In this document: piece by piece, positions 11,201 through 18,622 of the stretch | Layout of the letters: each line of letters opens with the position of its first letter | Numbering within the stretch: position 1 is the first letter of the stretch | NCBI RefSeq assembly: GCF_013282575.1 | Contig: NZ_JAAAYE010000005.1 | Span: 1 to 64,000, forward strand | Length of the DNA stretch: 64,000 nt | Reading direction: 5' to 3' | Source of the DNA: Paraburkholderia sp. NMBU_R16 | Lineage (GTDB): Bacteria; Pseudomonadota; Gammaproteobacteria; Burkholderiales; Burkholderiaceae | The notes under the pieces: generated by a model | The model's input: the letters and a program-made list of their open reading frames with translations, nothing else | Told to the model about the DNA's origin: nothing | Databases searched by the model: none | Position numbers and translations under genes: made by a program

Positions 11201-14200
11201 GGCTGGCCTTGCGCCGCGCGCCATCGACATCAGCGTGAACACGCTGTTTTTACGACACGCGATCGAAATCGATGGCAGGCCCGCACCAATGCGTTGGCTC
11301 TCGGGCCCCGAACCCGGCCTCTCGTTCCTCTTTACGCAGTTCGGGCGGACAGCGGCGGTGGATCTCGAATTGCGTTTCAATAGTGCCTTGTTCGAGACGG
11401 CGACGGTTTCGCGGCACGCCGATAGGCTGCTTCAATTCATCGAGCGCGCCTGCGAAGACCTCGATCGACCCGTGCAGGCCGTCGAGTTGACGACGAGCGA
11501 CGAACGCCGGTTGCTGCTCGATACATGGAATGCCACGCGGGCCGAATTCCCCGCTCACCTATGCCTGCACGAACTCGTCGAGCAGCAGGTCCGTCGTACG
11601 CCCGACGCCACGGCCGTGCTCGTGGGCGGTCAGCGCCTCTCGTACGCCGAACTGAACACCCGTGCCAACCGCCTCGCCCGCCATCTGATACGCCACGGCG
11701 TGCGCCCCGATGTGCGCGTCGCCCTCTGCCTGCAGCGCAGCGCCTCGATGGCAATCGCCCTGCTCGCCGTGCTCAAAGCCGGCGGCGCTTATGTGCCCCT
11801 CGATCCCGATTACCCCGCCGCCCGCCTCGCCCACATCCTGCGCGATGCCAACCCTTGCCTGCTGCTCGTCGACCGCCGCGGCCGTGACGTACTCGCCGGC
11901 TTGCTCGACGAGCCCGGCTTCGCGCCATTGCCCCTCATCGAACTCGGCGACGACCGCCCGCACGAGGCGCCCTGGGCCGCGCTGCCCGGCGAGAACCTCC
12001 CGCCTCGCACGCTCGGGCTGCAGCCAACCCATCTCGCTTACGTCATCTATACGTCCGGCTCCACCGGCATGCCCAAGGGCGTGCAAAACGAGCATCGCGC
12101 CCTCGTCAACCGCCTCGTCTGGATGCAGCGCGCCTATCGCCTCCAATCCGACGACGTCGTCCTCCAGAAAACCCCTTTCAGCTTCGACGTCTCCGTCTGG
12201 GAGTTCTTCTGGACCCTCTCGGCTGGCGCCACCTTGCTCATGGCCGAGCCCGGCATGCACCGCGATGCCGACTACCTCGCCTCGCTCATCGCCTCCGCGC
12301 GCGTCACCACCGCCCACTTCGTGCCCTCCATGTTGAGCGGCTTTCTCGATGCCGCCCGCGCCGCCCAATGCACCTCGTTGCGGCGCATCGTCTGCAGCGG
12401 CGAGGCCTTGCCCGCCGCCACCGTGCACCGCCTCAAGCAAGTGCTGCCCAGCACCGCACTGCACAACCTCTACGGCCCCACCGAAGCCGCCATCGACGTC
12501 ACCGCCTGGAGCTGCCCCGCAACGTTCGATGACGATACCGTGCCCATCGGCAAGCCCATCGACAATCTGCGCATCTATCTGCTCGATGCCCGTCAGCAGC
12601 CGGTCGCGCTCGGCGCCGTGGGCGAGCTCTATATCGGCGGCGTGGGCGTGGCGCGCGGCTACCTGAACCGGCCCGAGCTCAATGCCGAACGATTCCTGCC
12701 CGATCCGTTCGCGCGCGCCGCCGGCGAGCCCGACGCGCGCATGTATCGCACCGGCGACCTCGCACGCTACGCGCCCGACGGCAACATCGTGTTTCTCGGG
12801 CGCAACGACGAGCAGCTCAAGATCCGCGGCTTTCGCATCGAGCCCGCCGAGATCGAGACGCAGCTCGCAGCACACGAGTCGGTGCGCGAGGCCGTCGTCA
12901 TCGCACGCGAGAATGCCGCACACGAAAAGCGTCTGATCGCCTATGTCACGCTGCGACACGATGCCCGTGACGATGCCCTGACCGTTGACAGTGCCGATCT
13001 GCCGCATCGGCTGCGCCAGCACCTCCAACGGCGGCTGCCCGACTACATGATCCCGGCCGCGTTCGTCACGCTCGCCGCGTTACCCCTCACACCCAACGGC
13101 AAACTCGATCGCAAGGCCTTGCCCGCCCCTTCCGACGAAGCGCTGGCACACGCCCCTGACGAAGCACCGCAAGGTGCGCTCGAAACTGCGCTGGCCGCGC
13201 TTTGGCGGGAATTGCTCGGTGTATCGCGCATCGGCCGACACGACAACTTCTTTTCGCTGGGCGGTCATTCCCTCGTCGCCGTGCGCATGCTCAATCGCTT
13301 GCCGGCGTCGATCGGTACCGAAGTCCCTCTTTCATTGCTCTTCGAGCATCCGACGCTCGGGGACTTTGCGAGCGCGGTGTCGGGCGTGCTGGCCGAAGCA
13401 GGCCCCGAAGCGTTGCCGGAAATCGCGCCTGTCTCTCGCGATGCATCGCTCGCGCTTTCATTCGCTCAGCAGCGTCTGTGGTTCCTGGCCCAACTGGAAG
13501 GGGAAAGTACGACGTATCACGTTCCTCTGATGCTGAGACTCCAGGGCCGGCTCGACCGTGCGGCCTGGCGCCGCGCGCTCGACACGATCTGGTTGTGGCA
13601 CGAGGCACTCCGCACGGTCTTTCCGGCTGAGGATGGGCGCCCTGTCGCGCGTCTGCCGCATCGCGAAGACGGCATGCCATGGCGCGAAGACGATCTTTCG
13701 ACGCTCCCCGCTGCACGCACCCGCCGCGAGGAAATATGCCGCGAAGAAGCCACGCGAGCGTTCGACCTCGCGCAAGGGCCGCTCGTGCGAGCGCGATTGA
13801 TCCGGCTCGCCTCCGATGAACATGTCTTCATGCTGGTTCAGCACCATATCGTGACTGACGGATGGTCGATCCGCGTACTCGTCGAGGCGCTGTGCGAACT
13901 CTACCGCGCGGCCGTTACCGACGCCGATCTGCCCGCTCCACCGCGCATTCAGTACCGCGACTACGTGGCGTGGCAGCGCCAGTGGCTTACCGAGGAGCGC
14001 CTCGCTCACGAGGCGCGGTACTGGCGTGTCAGGCTTGCCGACGCACCGGTGTCGCTCGATCTGCCGACCGATCGTCCTAGACCGGTGCGCCAGCGCTTCG
14101 AAGCGGGACACGTGCCGATCCGCCTCGACGCAGCGACGACGCTTGCGGTGCGGCAGCTCGCGCAGGCGCACGGCGTGACGCTATTCATGCTCTTCGCCGC

Positions 14201-17200
14201 GGCCTGGGCCATCGTGCTTGCGCGCCTGTCAGGACAGAGCGATCTCGTCATCGGCACACCGACGGCCAATCGTCCACGCCCCGAACTCGAATCGCTCGCG
14301 GGGCTCTTCGTCAATACCGTGGCGCTGCGCATCGATTTATCGGGAGAGCCCGCCGTCGCGGACTTGCTCGCGCGCGTGCGCGATACCGTGCTCGCGGCAC
14401 ACGCGCATCAAAATCTGCCGTTCGAACAAGTCGTCGAAATCGTCCGTCCGCCGCGCCGGCTCGATCGCACGCCCGTATTTCAAGTCATGATGGCGTGGCA
14501 GGAGATCGATATCGGAACGCTTGCATTGCCGAATCTCTCGCTTGCGCCCGTGGCCGGCAGCTTCGAGCGTGCCAAGTTCGACCTGGAGCTTGACCTGGGC
14601 GACAACGGACAAACGATTTCCGGTGCGCTGCGTTATGCGAGCGCGTTGTTTGACGAAGCCACCATCGCACGTCATTGCGACTATCTGCTTGCGGTGGTGC
14701 AAGGCATGATGAGCAATGCTCGGCAGCCGGTCTCGCGGATTGCGATAGTGGGCGAAGCCGAGCGCCGCTTGTTACTCGAAACCTGGAACGCGACACGCCA
14801 TGAGGAAAGTGCCCCTGGCGGACAATCACCGTATCCGACCCAGCTTTGCATGCACCAGCTCGTTGAAGCTCAGGCCGCTCGGACGCCCGACGCCCCCGCC
14901 ATACTCGCGGATGATCTGCGCCTGTCCTACGCCGAGCTCAATGCACGCGCCAATCGGCTTGCCCATCATTTGCGCGAGCTGGGCATTCAACCCGACGGCA
15001 TCGTGGCGCTGTGTGCCCGGCGCAGCGCCTCGCTGGTCGTCGCCATGCTCGCGATCCTCAAGGCCGGCGGCGCCTATCTGCCCATCGATCCCGCCACACC
15101 AGTCACGCGCATCGCTCATATGCTGACCGACGCGCGGCCGGCCGCCGTGCTCGTCGATCGAGACTCGCGAGAGGCGGTGAGTCATGCGCGCGCGATTTCG
15201 ACAGGCGGCGATTCGTCAGGCGTCCCGGTCATCGTCGAGTTGGACGCGCCCCAGCCTCCGTGGATACATCAGTCGATCGACAACCCGGGCGCAGACGCGC
15301 GCACGGAGCGCCCGCTTCCCGAGCATCTTGCCTATATCGTCTACACCTCCGGCTCCACCGGCACGCCCAAGGGCGTCATGATCGAGCATCGCCAGCTCGT
15401 CAATCTAGTGTGTTGGCATACTGCGCGCTTCGAGTTGCGGCCAGGCTCGCGCGTTCCCTGCACCGCCGGCCTCGCTTTCGACGCGTGCACCTGGGAAATC
15501 TGGCCCGCGCTAGCGAGCGGGGCCGCCTTGCTGCTGCCCCCGCGGCGAGTGCACGACGATGCGCTCGCGCTGGTTCACTGGTGGCGCGCTCAACCGATCG
15601 AATGCGGGTTTCTCGTGACGCCCTTGGCTCTCCTGGCCATTCAGGCCGGTCTGCCACCGAGTTTGCGACGGTTGCTCATAGGCGGCGAGCATCTCACTCA
15701 CGTTCCGGCCGAACTCCCTCCGACCGTTGAACTCGTCAACAATTATGGGCCGACGGAAACTACCGTCGTTGCGACATCGGGTACCGTCTCGCGCTCCGAT
15801 GCCGTGCACACCATTGGCCGACCCATCGCGAATACGCGCGCGTATCTGCTCGACGAAGCGGGGGAACCGGTGCCAATCGGCGCGCCCGGCGAACTCTATA
15901 TCGGCGGTCTCGGCGTGGCCCGCGGCTATTTGAACCGGCCTGAACTCAACGCCGAGCGCTTCCTCCCCGATCCGTTCGCGCGCGCCGCCGGCTCGGCCGA
16001 TGCAAGGATGTTTCGCACCGGCGACCTCGCGCGCTATCTGCCAGACGGCAGACTCGTGTTCCTCGGCCGCAACGACGATCAACTCAAGATTCGCGGCTTT
16101 CGCGTGGAACCGGGGGAGATCGAAGCGCAGTTGCTCGCGCACCCACTCATGCGCGAAGCGGTTGTGCTGGCACACGAAAGCGACGGCGAACCTTCGCGGC
16201 TCGTTGCCTATGTAGCGATGCAGCGTGGCAGCGCGGCATCCCACCCCGACGGCCGAACTGGTATCGGTCCCGAATCCGACGACACGCACGCCGGGCAAGC
16301 GCCAGCAGCAGCGGGAGCCGCGCAGTTCGTCGATATGCTGCGCACTCATCTCGCGCAGCGCCTGCCTGAGTACATGGTGCCGGCGGCATTCGTCGTGCTC
16401 GATACGCTGCCGCTGACGGTCAATGGCAAGATCGATCGGCGCGCCCTGCCCGCGCCAACCGAACATGCTTACGCGATCGCACGCTACGAGTCGCCTGAAG
16501 GCAAAACGGAAGTCACGCTTGCAGGCCTGTGGGCCGAACTGTTGGGTTTGCCGCGCGTTGGACGGCGCGACAACTTCTTCTCGCTTGGCGGCCACTCGCT
16601 CCTAGCCGTTCAGATGCTTGCCGAAGTCAAAAAGCGACTGGGAATCGAGGCTTCCATCCGTGCCCTGTTCGAAGCCCCGACCGTCGTGCAATTCGCCGAG
16701 CGACTCGGCACCCAACCGGCTTCCGATGCGCTGGCCGTTCTGCTTCCATTGCAGCGCAGGGGCACCGGCGCGCCGCTCTTTTGTATCCACCCTGCGGGCG
16801 GCTTCAGCTGGCCTTATATCTCGCTCGCTCGCAACATTTCCGACCGGCCCGTCTACGCGCTGCAGTCGCCGGGGCTTTGCGATCCCGAGCACGAAGCCGT
16901 ATCGATCGAAGCGATGGCCGCGGACTATATCGCGCACGTCCGCACCATCCAGCCGAGGGGACCGTATCACTTACTGGGTTGGTCGCTCGGCTGCCATATC
17001 GCACATGCCATGGCGACACAGCTGCAGGCGCTGGGGGAAGACGTCGCTCGACTCGTCATGCTCGACGGATATCCCATCGGCCATGACGAAGCCTTGCCTA
17101 CGCCCAGTGACGAACAGGTTATCGAAGTGTTGAACCACGCCCTTGCGGATAGCACGTCGAGCAACGGCACGGCTAACGTCGACCTTGCGCCGCTGCCCAC

Positions 17201-17528
17201 GCAATCGGGCCCGCTCGTTTCGATGCTCGGCGAACGTGCATTCGGCGCCGTCTTGCGGCAATTCAAGCGCGCGCCGGCGTTGGCGGGCGCTTATCGGCCA
17301 CAGGTCTATTGCGGCAACGTGCTGTTCTTCCGGGCCGCGGTGCGCCCGCCGGAGGAACGGGTACCTCGATCGCCGGCCGCTTGGCAGCCTTATGTGAGAG
17401 GCAGCATCGTCGAGCACGATGTCGCGTGCCGGCACGAAGCGATGATGCAAAAGAATTTCGCGGATGTAATCGGCCACGTGCTTGCGGGGTTGCTGAACGA
17501 CGTCACTCCAACGGAAATCCATCCCTGA
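2205..17528 (+). CDS. Tetramodular double chain-initiating NRPS, icosalide-synthetase-like
   Basis: A 5,107-residue peptide synthetase. Domains by residue: C1 about 45-480 (HHSVLDG 179-185) with no loading module before it, so a lipoinitiating starter C; A1 (YTSGSTG 658, FDACTWEIW 703) and T1 Ser1053; dual E/C about 1130-1570 with HHLLSTQGD 1153-1161 and HHMVGDH 1272-1278; A2 (1750, FDVSVWEFF 1795) and T2 Ser2157; C3 with HHIVMDA 2343-2349; then, with no A-T between, C4 with HHVQNDG 2801-2807; A3 (3282, 3327) and T3 Ser3689; C5 HHIVTDG 3880-3886; A4 (4380, 4425) and T4 Ser4798; thioesterase with GWSLG Ser4927, Asp4954, His5077. My hand-read specificity codes are DAWFLGNV(V) for A1 and A4 (Leu) and DVWHVSLI(D) for A2 and A3 (Ser). 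This is the known icosalide layout, predicting hydroxyacyl-D-Leu-Ser-hydroxyacyl-Ser-Leu cyclised by the TE. An ATG at 2265 with GAGGG six bases upstream is an equally good start. No MbtH gene or exporter adjoins it. Confidence 0.95.
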   Translation: MPTARKKNAGRDRVDYRGLGMPIHRLAQIELPDSGLEGFVLDSDDGAFLALSAPQLEMWFAQQLEPDNPLIDNRVYVDICGPVDRAVFDETLHRLIGETEALHLRFVETPAGPKQYVGSPPSPSLSFVDVSREPNPFGAARRHMLSAAAVAYDLSAGPLFSQMLFKLDDAHHVWYQRYHHSVLDGASIPILIRRAAQIYSALLHGEPVPASQFGTVRSILEDDAQYRQSVRFETDRSYWSGYIADLPRPETVAGVPADRSGDFRRASVPFPRDAALLLREVEPRVGKWPLLMTAVVAAYLFRITNGRATVFDFPVSARPKDARLTPGMFANVVPLRLAMSNADTLETLTQRASAEVFRHLKHQQFRGKDIRRMQDGDTGPIFGPRINIIPFDDEWHFGGSPATLHSLANGLVHDLAVTLIGTPGKAGCMLHVDGNARLYDDAGIASHQQRLLKFIDRMLVDPARPIERIGLVDDDEHRLQIATWNATRAPYPAHLCMQQLVQAQAERTPDAVAVFAEAQRLSYAELNARANQLARHLTSRAALHPDTPIALCTHRSPAMVVAMLAVLKAGAAYVPIDPTSPPARIAHIVRDADPALALVDRDTYRTVHAACSAFGDPSRSLDIMEIDLASPPWAHLPADNIRAEDVGVDASHLAYIIYTSGSTGTPKGVMVEHRQLLNLVSWHIGRFELRPGLQVPCTAGLAFDACTWEIWPTLASGASLLLPPSDVRDDALALLHWWRHQSIECAFLVTPLALLAIRTGLPPSLRRLLIGGERLAQWPEHLPAAVELVNNYGPTEATVVATSGALSPADSVHPIGRPIANTRIYLLDERQRPVPIGSPGELYIGGASVARGYLNRPELTAERFVPDPFARAAGESGARMYRTGDLARYLPDGRLVFLGRNDDQLKIRGFRVEPAEIEAQLLAHPDVREAVVVAREDGDDRVRLVGYLSLHEAAAHGFDAGERVGALRAHLVERLPEYMLPAAFVVLEKMPLTANGKVDRRALPAPTEDAYGLERYEPPQGEIEIALARLWAELLDVTRVGRHDNFFSLGGHSLLAVQLIERLRQTGIGLPIRALFQHPTPAGLAKALAESQQVTVPENRIAPGTATITPDLLPLVSLAQAEIDRIVSGVPGGAANVQDIYPLSPLQEGILFHHLLSTQGDPYLLTARMIFADRATLDRYLGAIQQIVDRHDILRTAFVWEAIDIPVQVVYRHANVAVTELTLDPAAGPIGEQLQRRFNADRHRMDLSRAPLLHFVVAREPDARWHVLMALHHMVGDHTTLAILHDEVKALMSDRSASLAEPLPYRNLVAQARLGVPPDAHGAFFREMLGSVDTPTLPFGLTGVHGESATIAEARRMIAPSVNERLRSQARRLGVSLATLCHLAWAAVLARTAAQQRVVFGTVLFGRMAAGAGADRAMGLFINTLPLCVDIDDTDVEAAAREVQLRLAALLAHEHASLALAQRCSNVGSNAPLFSALLNYRHNALPPGHDTALAGVEFVSGEERTNYPVTLSVEDYGDALAVTVQVVDALSPGRICAYMQRALEQLADALEHRSSIAVSQLDVLPSDERRLLLDTWNATRAEFPAHLCLHELVEQQVRRTPDATAVLVGGQRLSYAELNTRANRLARHLIRHGVRPDVRVALCLQRSASMAIALLAVLKAGGAYVPLDPDYPAARLAHILRDANPCLLLVDRRGRDVLAGLLDEPGFAPLPLIELGDDRPHEAPWAALPGENLPPRTLGLQPTHLAYVIYTSGSTGMPKGVQNEHRALVNRLVWMQRAYRLQSDDVVLQKTPFSFDVSVWEFFWTLSAGATLLMAEPGMHRDADYLASLIASARVTTAHFVPSMLSGFLDAARAAQCTSLRRIVCSGEALPAATVHRLKQVLPSTALHNLYGPTEAAIDVTAWSCPATFDDDTVPIGKPIDNLRIYLLDARQQPVALGAVGELYIGGVGVARGYLNRPELNAERFLPDPFARAAGEPDARMYRTGDLARYAPDGNIVFLGRNDEQLKIRGFRIEPAEIETQLAAHESVREAVVIARENAAHEKRLIAYVTLRHDARDDALTVDSADLPHRLRQHLQRRLPDYMIPAAFVTLAALPLTPNGKLDRKALPAPSDEAIAHARYEPPSGETECAIARVWQGLLGVHRIGRHDNFFELGGHSILAVRMISRLAAETEKTVTLRAVFDAPTVATLATLVDSSETLAADTHLTAIDRDGALPLSFAEERVLAVEADSARATMLNASRLFSLRGAIRPECIEDALKHVVDRHEVLRTHYRREASTGAFSAVIGPSESWRMTVHASPGGRNDAMRLAQRKAARQPDCFTGPVFGATLFPSSAEHAVLVLSIHHIVMDAASWAIVWREFVEAYERFAAGFAPQRTPLTTQYRDYAAWERRQRDTARLEHLRRAWRERLAGAPVRTDLPFDRPRPAVMSEKAGSIERMLSPELVRQVRHCAASEHVTPFLVLETTFAILAAQLSKSREVVIGTVTEGRRHRDVEDMVGLFVNTIALRHRIDGHTTLSDHLASAARELVSALEVSELPFADIVAAINPPRAPSHDPVFQLFCQFQHGTGAPRTHVGGMEIEAVAREEVGRGADIAIVFQEMNDAVRLDLTYSADLFDPTTVDALVTLYLCWLSDSIQAPHAAIQERWHQTIESVLASPDNKDANRLFAQRSTEPGAWYAFSPAQQAVWLQEQSAPRNSPFFSVAAMRYPPTIDRERLATAARALIAQNQSFWLQWDSSGLQREAPEPTTCFERFVDPSSPIYEQACEAVIDWHRRLNGAHTSRIGSVALFEWQSEVLVALRSHHVQNDGWSAIKSFERIAENYAVLERNGTQRFEMDRLFLDTLKIEDRYLASPAHARDAAFWAERCRAVEGPPLVTLLADRPHATQVGADIRSIRKTLPNAAWAALARTAEAFGASPGECLTAISALYLSGVRSTAIGVSFLNRTKESLDVSGQFAKVIPLHVSFEAPNDLVGAALRHACHAFRDSLRHGRYPYGEMIRQAGLAPRAIDISVNTLFLRHAIEIDGRPAPMRWLSGPEPGLSFLFTQFGRTAAVDLELRFNSALFETATVSRHADRLLQFIERACEDLDRPVQAVELTTSDERRLLLDTWNATRAEFPAHLCLHELVEQQVRRTPDATAVLVGGQRLSYAELNTRANRLARHLIRHGVRPDVRVALCLQRSASMAIALLAVLKAGGAYVPLDPDYPAARLAHILRDANPCLLLVDRRGRDVLAGLLDEPGFAPLPLIELGDDRPHEAPWAALPGENLPPRTLGLQPTHLAYVIYTSGSTGMPKGVQNEHRALVNRLVWMQRAYRLQSDDVVLQKTPFSFDVSVWEFFWTLSAGATLLMAEPGMHRDADYLASLIASARVTTAHFVPSMLSGFLDAARAAQCTSLRRIVCSGEALPAATVHRLKQVLPSTALHNLYGPTEAAIDVTAWSCPATFDDDTVPIGKPIDNLRIYLLDARQQPVALGAVGELYIGGVGVARGYLNRPELNAERFLPDPFARAAGEPDARMYRTGDLARYAPDGNIVFLGRNDEQLKIRGFRIEPAEIETQLAAHESVREAVVIARENAAHEKRLIAYVTLRHDARDDALTVDSADLPHRLRQHLQRRLPDYMIPAAFVTLAALPLTPNGKLDRKALPAPSDEALAHAPDEAPQGALETALAALWRELLGVSRIGRHDNFFSLGGHSLVAVRMLNRLPASIGTEVPLSLLFEHPTLGDFASAVSGVLAEAGPEALPEIAPVSRDASLALSFAQQRLWFLAQLEGESTTYHVPLMLRLQGRLDRAAWRRALDTIWLWHEALRTVFPAEDGRPVARLPHREDGMPWREDDLSTLPAARTRREEICREEATRAFDLAQGPLVRARLIRLASDEHVFMLVQHHIVTDGWSIRVLVEALCELYRAAVTDADLPAPPRIQYRDYVAWQRQWLTEERLAHEARYWRVRLADAPVSLDLPTDRPRPVRQRFEAGHVPIRLDAATTLAVRQLAQAHGVTLFMLFAAAWAIVLARLSGQSDLVIGTPTANRPRPELESLAGLFVNTVALRIDLSGEPAVADLLARVRDTVLAAHAHQNLPFEQVVEIVRPPRRLDRTPVFQVMMAWQEIDIGTLALPNLSLAPVAGSFERAKFDLELDLGDNGQTISGALRYASALFDEATIARHCDYLLAVVQGMMSNARQPVSRIAIVGEAERRLLLETWNATRHEESAPGGQSPYPTQLCMHQLVEAQAARTPDAPAILADDLRLSYAELNARANRLAHHLRELGIQPDGIVALCARRSASLVVAMLAILKAGGAYLPIDPATPVTRIAHMLTDARPAAVLVDRDSREAVSHARAISTGGDSSGVPVIVELDAPQPPWIHQSIDNPGADARTERPLPEHLAYIVYTSGSTGTPKGVMIEHRQLVNLVCWHTARFELRPGSRVPCTAGLAFDACTWEIWPALASGAALLLPPRRVHDDALALVHWWRAQPIECGFLVTPLALLAIQAGLPPSLRRLLIGGEHLTHVPAELPPTVELVNNYGPTETTVVATSGTVSRSDAVHTIGRPIANTRAYLLDEAGEPVPIGAPGELYIGGLGVARGYLNRPELNAERFLPDPFARAAGSADARMFRTGDLARYLPDGRLVFLGRNDDQLKIRGFRVEPGEIEAQLLAHPLMREAVVLAHESDGEPSRLVAYVAMQRGSAASHPDGRTGIGPESDDTHAGQAPAAAGAAQFVDMLRTHLAQRLPEYMVPAAFVVLDTLPLTVNGKIDRRALPAPTEHAYAIARYESPEGKTEVTLAGLWAELLGLPRVGRRDNFFSLGGHSLLAVQMLAEVKKRLGIEASIRALFEAPTVVQFAERLGTQPASDALAVLLPLQRRGTGAPLFCIHPAGGFSWPYISLARNISDRPVYALQSPGLCDPEHEAVSIEAMAADYIAHVRTIQPRGPYHLLGWSLGCHIAHAMATQLQALGEDVARLVMLDGYPIGHDEALPTPSDEQVIEVLNHALADSTSSNGTANVDLAPLPTQSGPLVSMLGERAFGAVLRQFKRAPALAGAYRPQVYCGNVLFFRAAVRPPEERVPRSPAAWQPYVRGSIVEHDVACRHEAMMQKNFADVIGHVLAGLLNDVTPTEIHP
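6898..8539 (+). repeat. 1,642-bp direct repeat, copy 1 (Ser adenylation domain A2)
   Basis: This stretch recurs at 11494-13135 with an offset of 4,596 bases. It runs from the junction after the E/C domain (codons for SDERRLLLDTWNATR) through the whole A2 domain to KLDRKALPAPSDEA. Translations of the two copies, including those in other frames, agree throughout. The first base that differs after it is 8540 (T) against 13136 (C); to the left, identity stops at 6897 against 11493. The copied unit is exactly one A domain with its linkers. Confidence 0.95.
11494..13135 (+). repeat. 1,642-bp direct repeat, copy 2 (Ser adenylation domain A3)
   Basis: Second copy of the repeat at 6898-8539. Here it follows the internal starter-type condensation domain C4 and encodes A3. 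The flanking condensation and carrier domains differ between copies, so only the adenylation unit was duplicated or homogenised. Confidence 0.95.
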
Positions 17529-18489
17529 ACGCTTGCCGCAAGAAGTCGGTAAAGCACTTGACCGCGCGTGCGACCTGTACGCCGTGCGGACGCACCACGT
17601 GCAGTTGCGAAGCGAACGCGCCCACCGGGCGCCAGTTATTCAACAGCACGGAGAGCTTGCCCGCTTGCAAGGCGGATTGCGCGGTGAAGTCCGGCAGCAG
17701 CGCAATGCCGAGATGCTCGAGCGCGGCATCACGCAATACCTCGCTGTTATTCGCCGAAACCGGTCCATTCACCGTCACATTGACGCGCGAATTCTCGTTG
17801 CGCCTGCCGACTTTCTCGAAAGACCACACGCCCGAACCCACGGGGCGCGGATAGTAAAGGCAATCATGCTGCGCAAGATCGGCAGGGGCCCGCGGCCTGC
17901 CGCGCCGCTCGAGGTATGCGTGCGTCGCAACGATCACGGAGCGCGTATCGCAGAGCTTCCAGGCCACATGGGTATCGGGCACGTTCGCGCTATGGCGGAT
18001 GGCAAGATCGAAACCCTCGCTCGCAATCGAGGTAAGCCGATCGGATAACTCGAGTTGCACCCTCACCTCCGGATACGCGCGCGAGAACTCGGCGAGGCGC
18101 GGCACGAGTTGCTGGCGCGCGAAGGCGACCGGCACAGTCACGCGCACCGTCCCACGCACCGCATCGGCCAGCTCGCGCACGCTCGCAAACGTCGCGGCGA
18201 TGCGCTCGAAGTCCTCACGTGTGTCGTCGACGAGCCGCCTGCCCGCTTCGGTGAAACGCACACTGCGGGTGGTGCGCTGCACCAATACCACCCCCGCTGC
18301 CCGCTCGAGCTCCGCGATGCGCTGGCTGACCGCCGCCTTGCTGACCCCGAGCCGAGCTGCTGCCGCCGTGTAGGTACCCTGCGACGCCAGCACGTTGAGC
18401 CAATGCAAGTGGGTCCAGAGCGCCTCGATCTTTTGCGTATCCATATATGGAATCCCGTAGCACGCCGATAAGCGTGCCGATGATAGCAC
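17503..18489 (-). CDS. LysR-family regulator divergent from mmsA
   Basis: A LysR-type transcriptional regulator of up to 328 residues. The N-terminal winged helix-turn-helix (AAARLGVSKAAVSQRIAELE) is followed by a substrate-binding domain of CrgA/AaeR type. The ATG at 18444 (protein MDTQKIEALW..., 313 residues) is the more natural start, because the extra 15 residues before it look unlike the family. The gene is divergent from mmsA with a 9-bp-arm dyad in the gap, so it probably controls mmsA and itself. Its 3' end overlaps the 3' end of the NRPS by 26 bases tail to tail, which makes a role in NRPS control possible but unproven. Confidence 0.88.
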   Translation of the reverse strand: MLSSARLSACYGIPYMDTQKIEALWTHLHWLNVLASQGTYTAAAARLGVSKAAVSQRIAELERAAGVVLVQRTTRSVRFTEAGRRLVDDTREDFERIAATFASVRELADAVRGTVRVTVPVAFARQQLVPRLAEFSRAYPEVRVQLELSDRLTSIASEGFDLAIRHSANVPDTHVAWKLCDTRSVIVATHAYLERRGRPRAPADLAQHDCLYYPRPVGSGVWSFEKVGRRNENSRVNVTVNGPVSANNSEVLRDAALEHLGIALLPDFTAQSALQAGKLSVLLNNWRPVGAFASQLHVVRPHGVQVARAVKCFTDFLRQAFRDGFPLE

Positions 18490-18518
18490 CGCGTCGCGCT
18501 ATGTTTTACGCATCGCTC

Positions 18519-18548
18519 ATTGATTGTTCGCCAAATAAAACAATCAAT
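18519..18548. promoter_or_regulatory. Perfect dyad ATTGATTGT-N12-ACAATCAAT, candidate LysR operator
   Basis: Nine-bp perfect inverted arms (18519-18527 and 18540-18548) in an AT-rich patch between the divergent lysR and mmsA genes, 75 bases before mmsA. LysR proteins typically bind interrupted dyads in exactly this position. The site would overlap the lysR leader if translation starts at 18444. Confidence 0.65.
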
Positions 18549-18622
18549 TCAGTTGGAGATGCTTTGCACGCGGTCCCCGCATTCGTACACTGTGAGCATC
18601 AACCAACCCGCGAGGAGACGAA

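Noticed and set aside
6898-13135. The 1.64-kb repeat as an insertion sequence or mobile element
   Set aside because: Both copies are in-frame adenylation domains with no transposase and no terminal inverted repeats.
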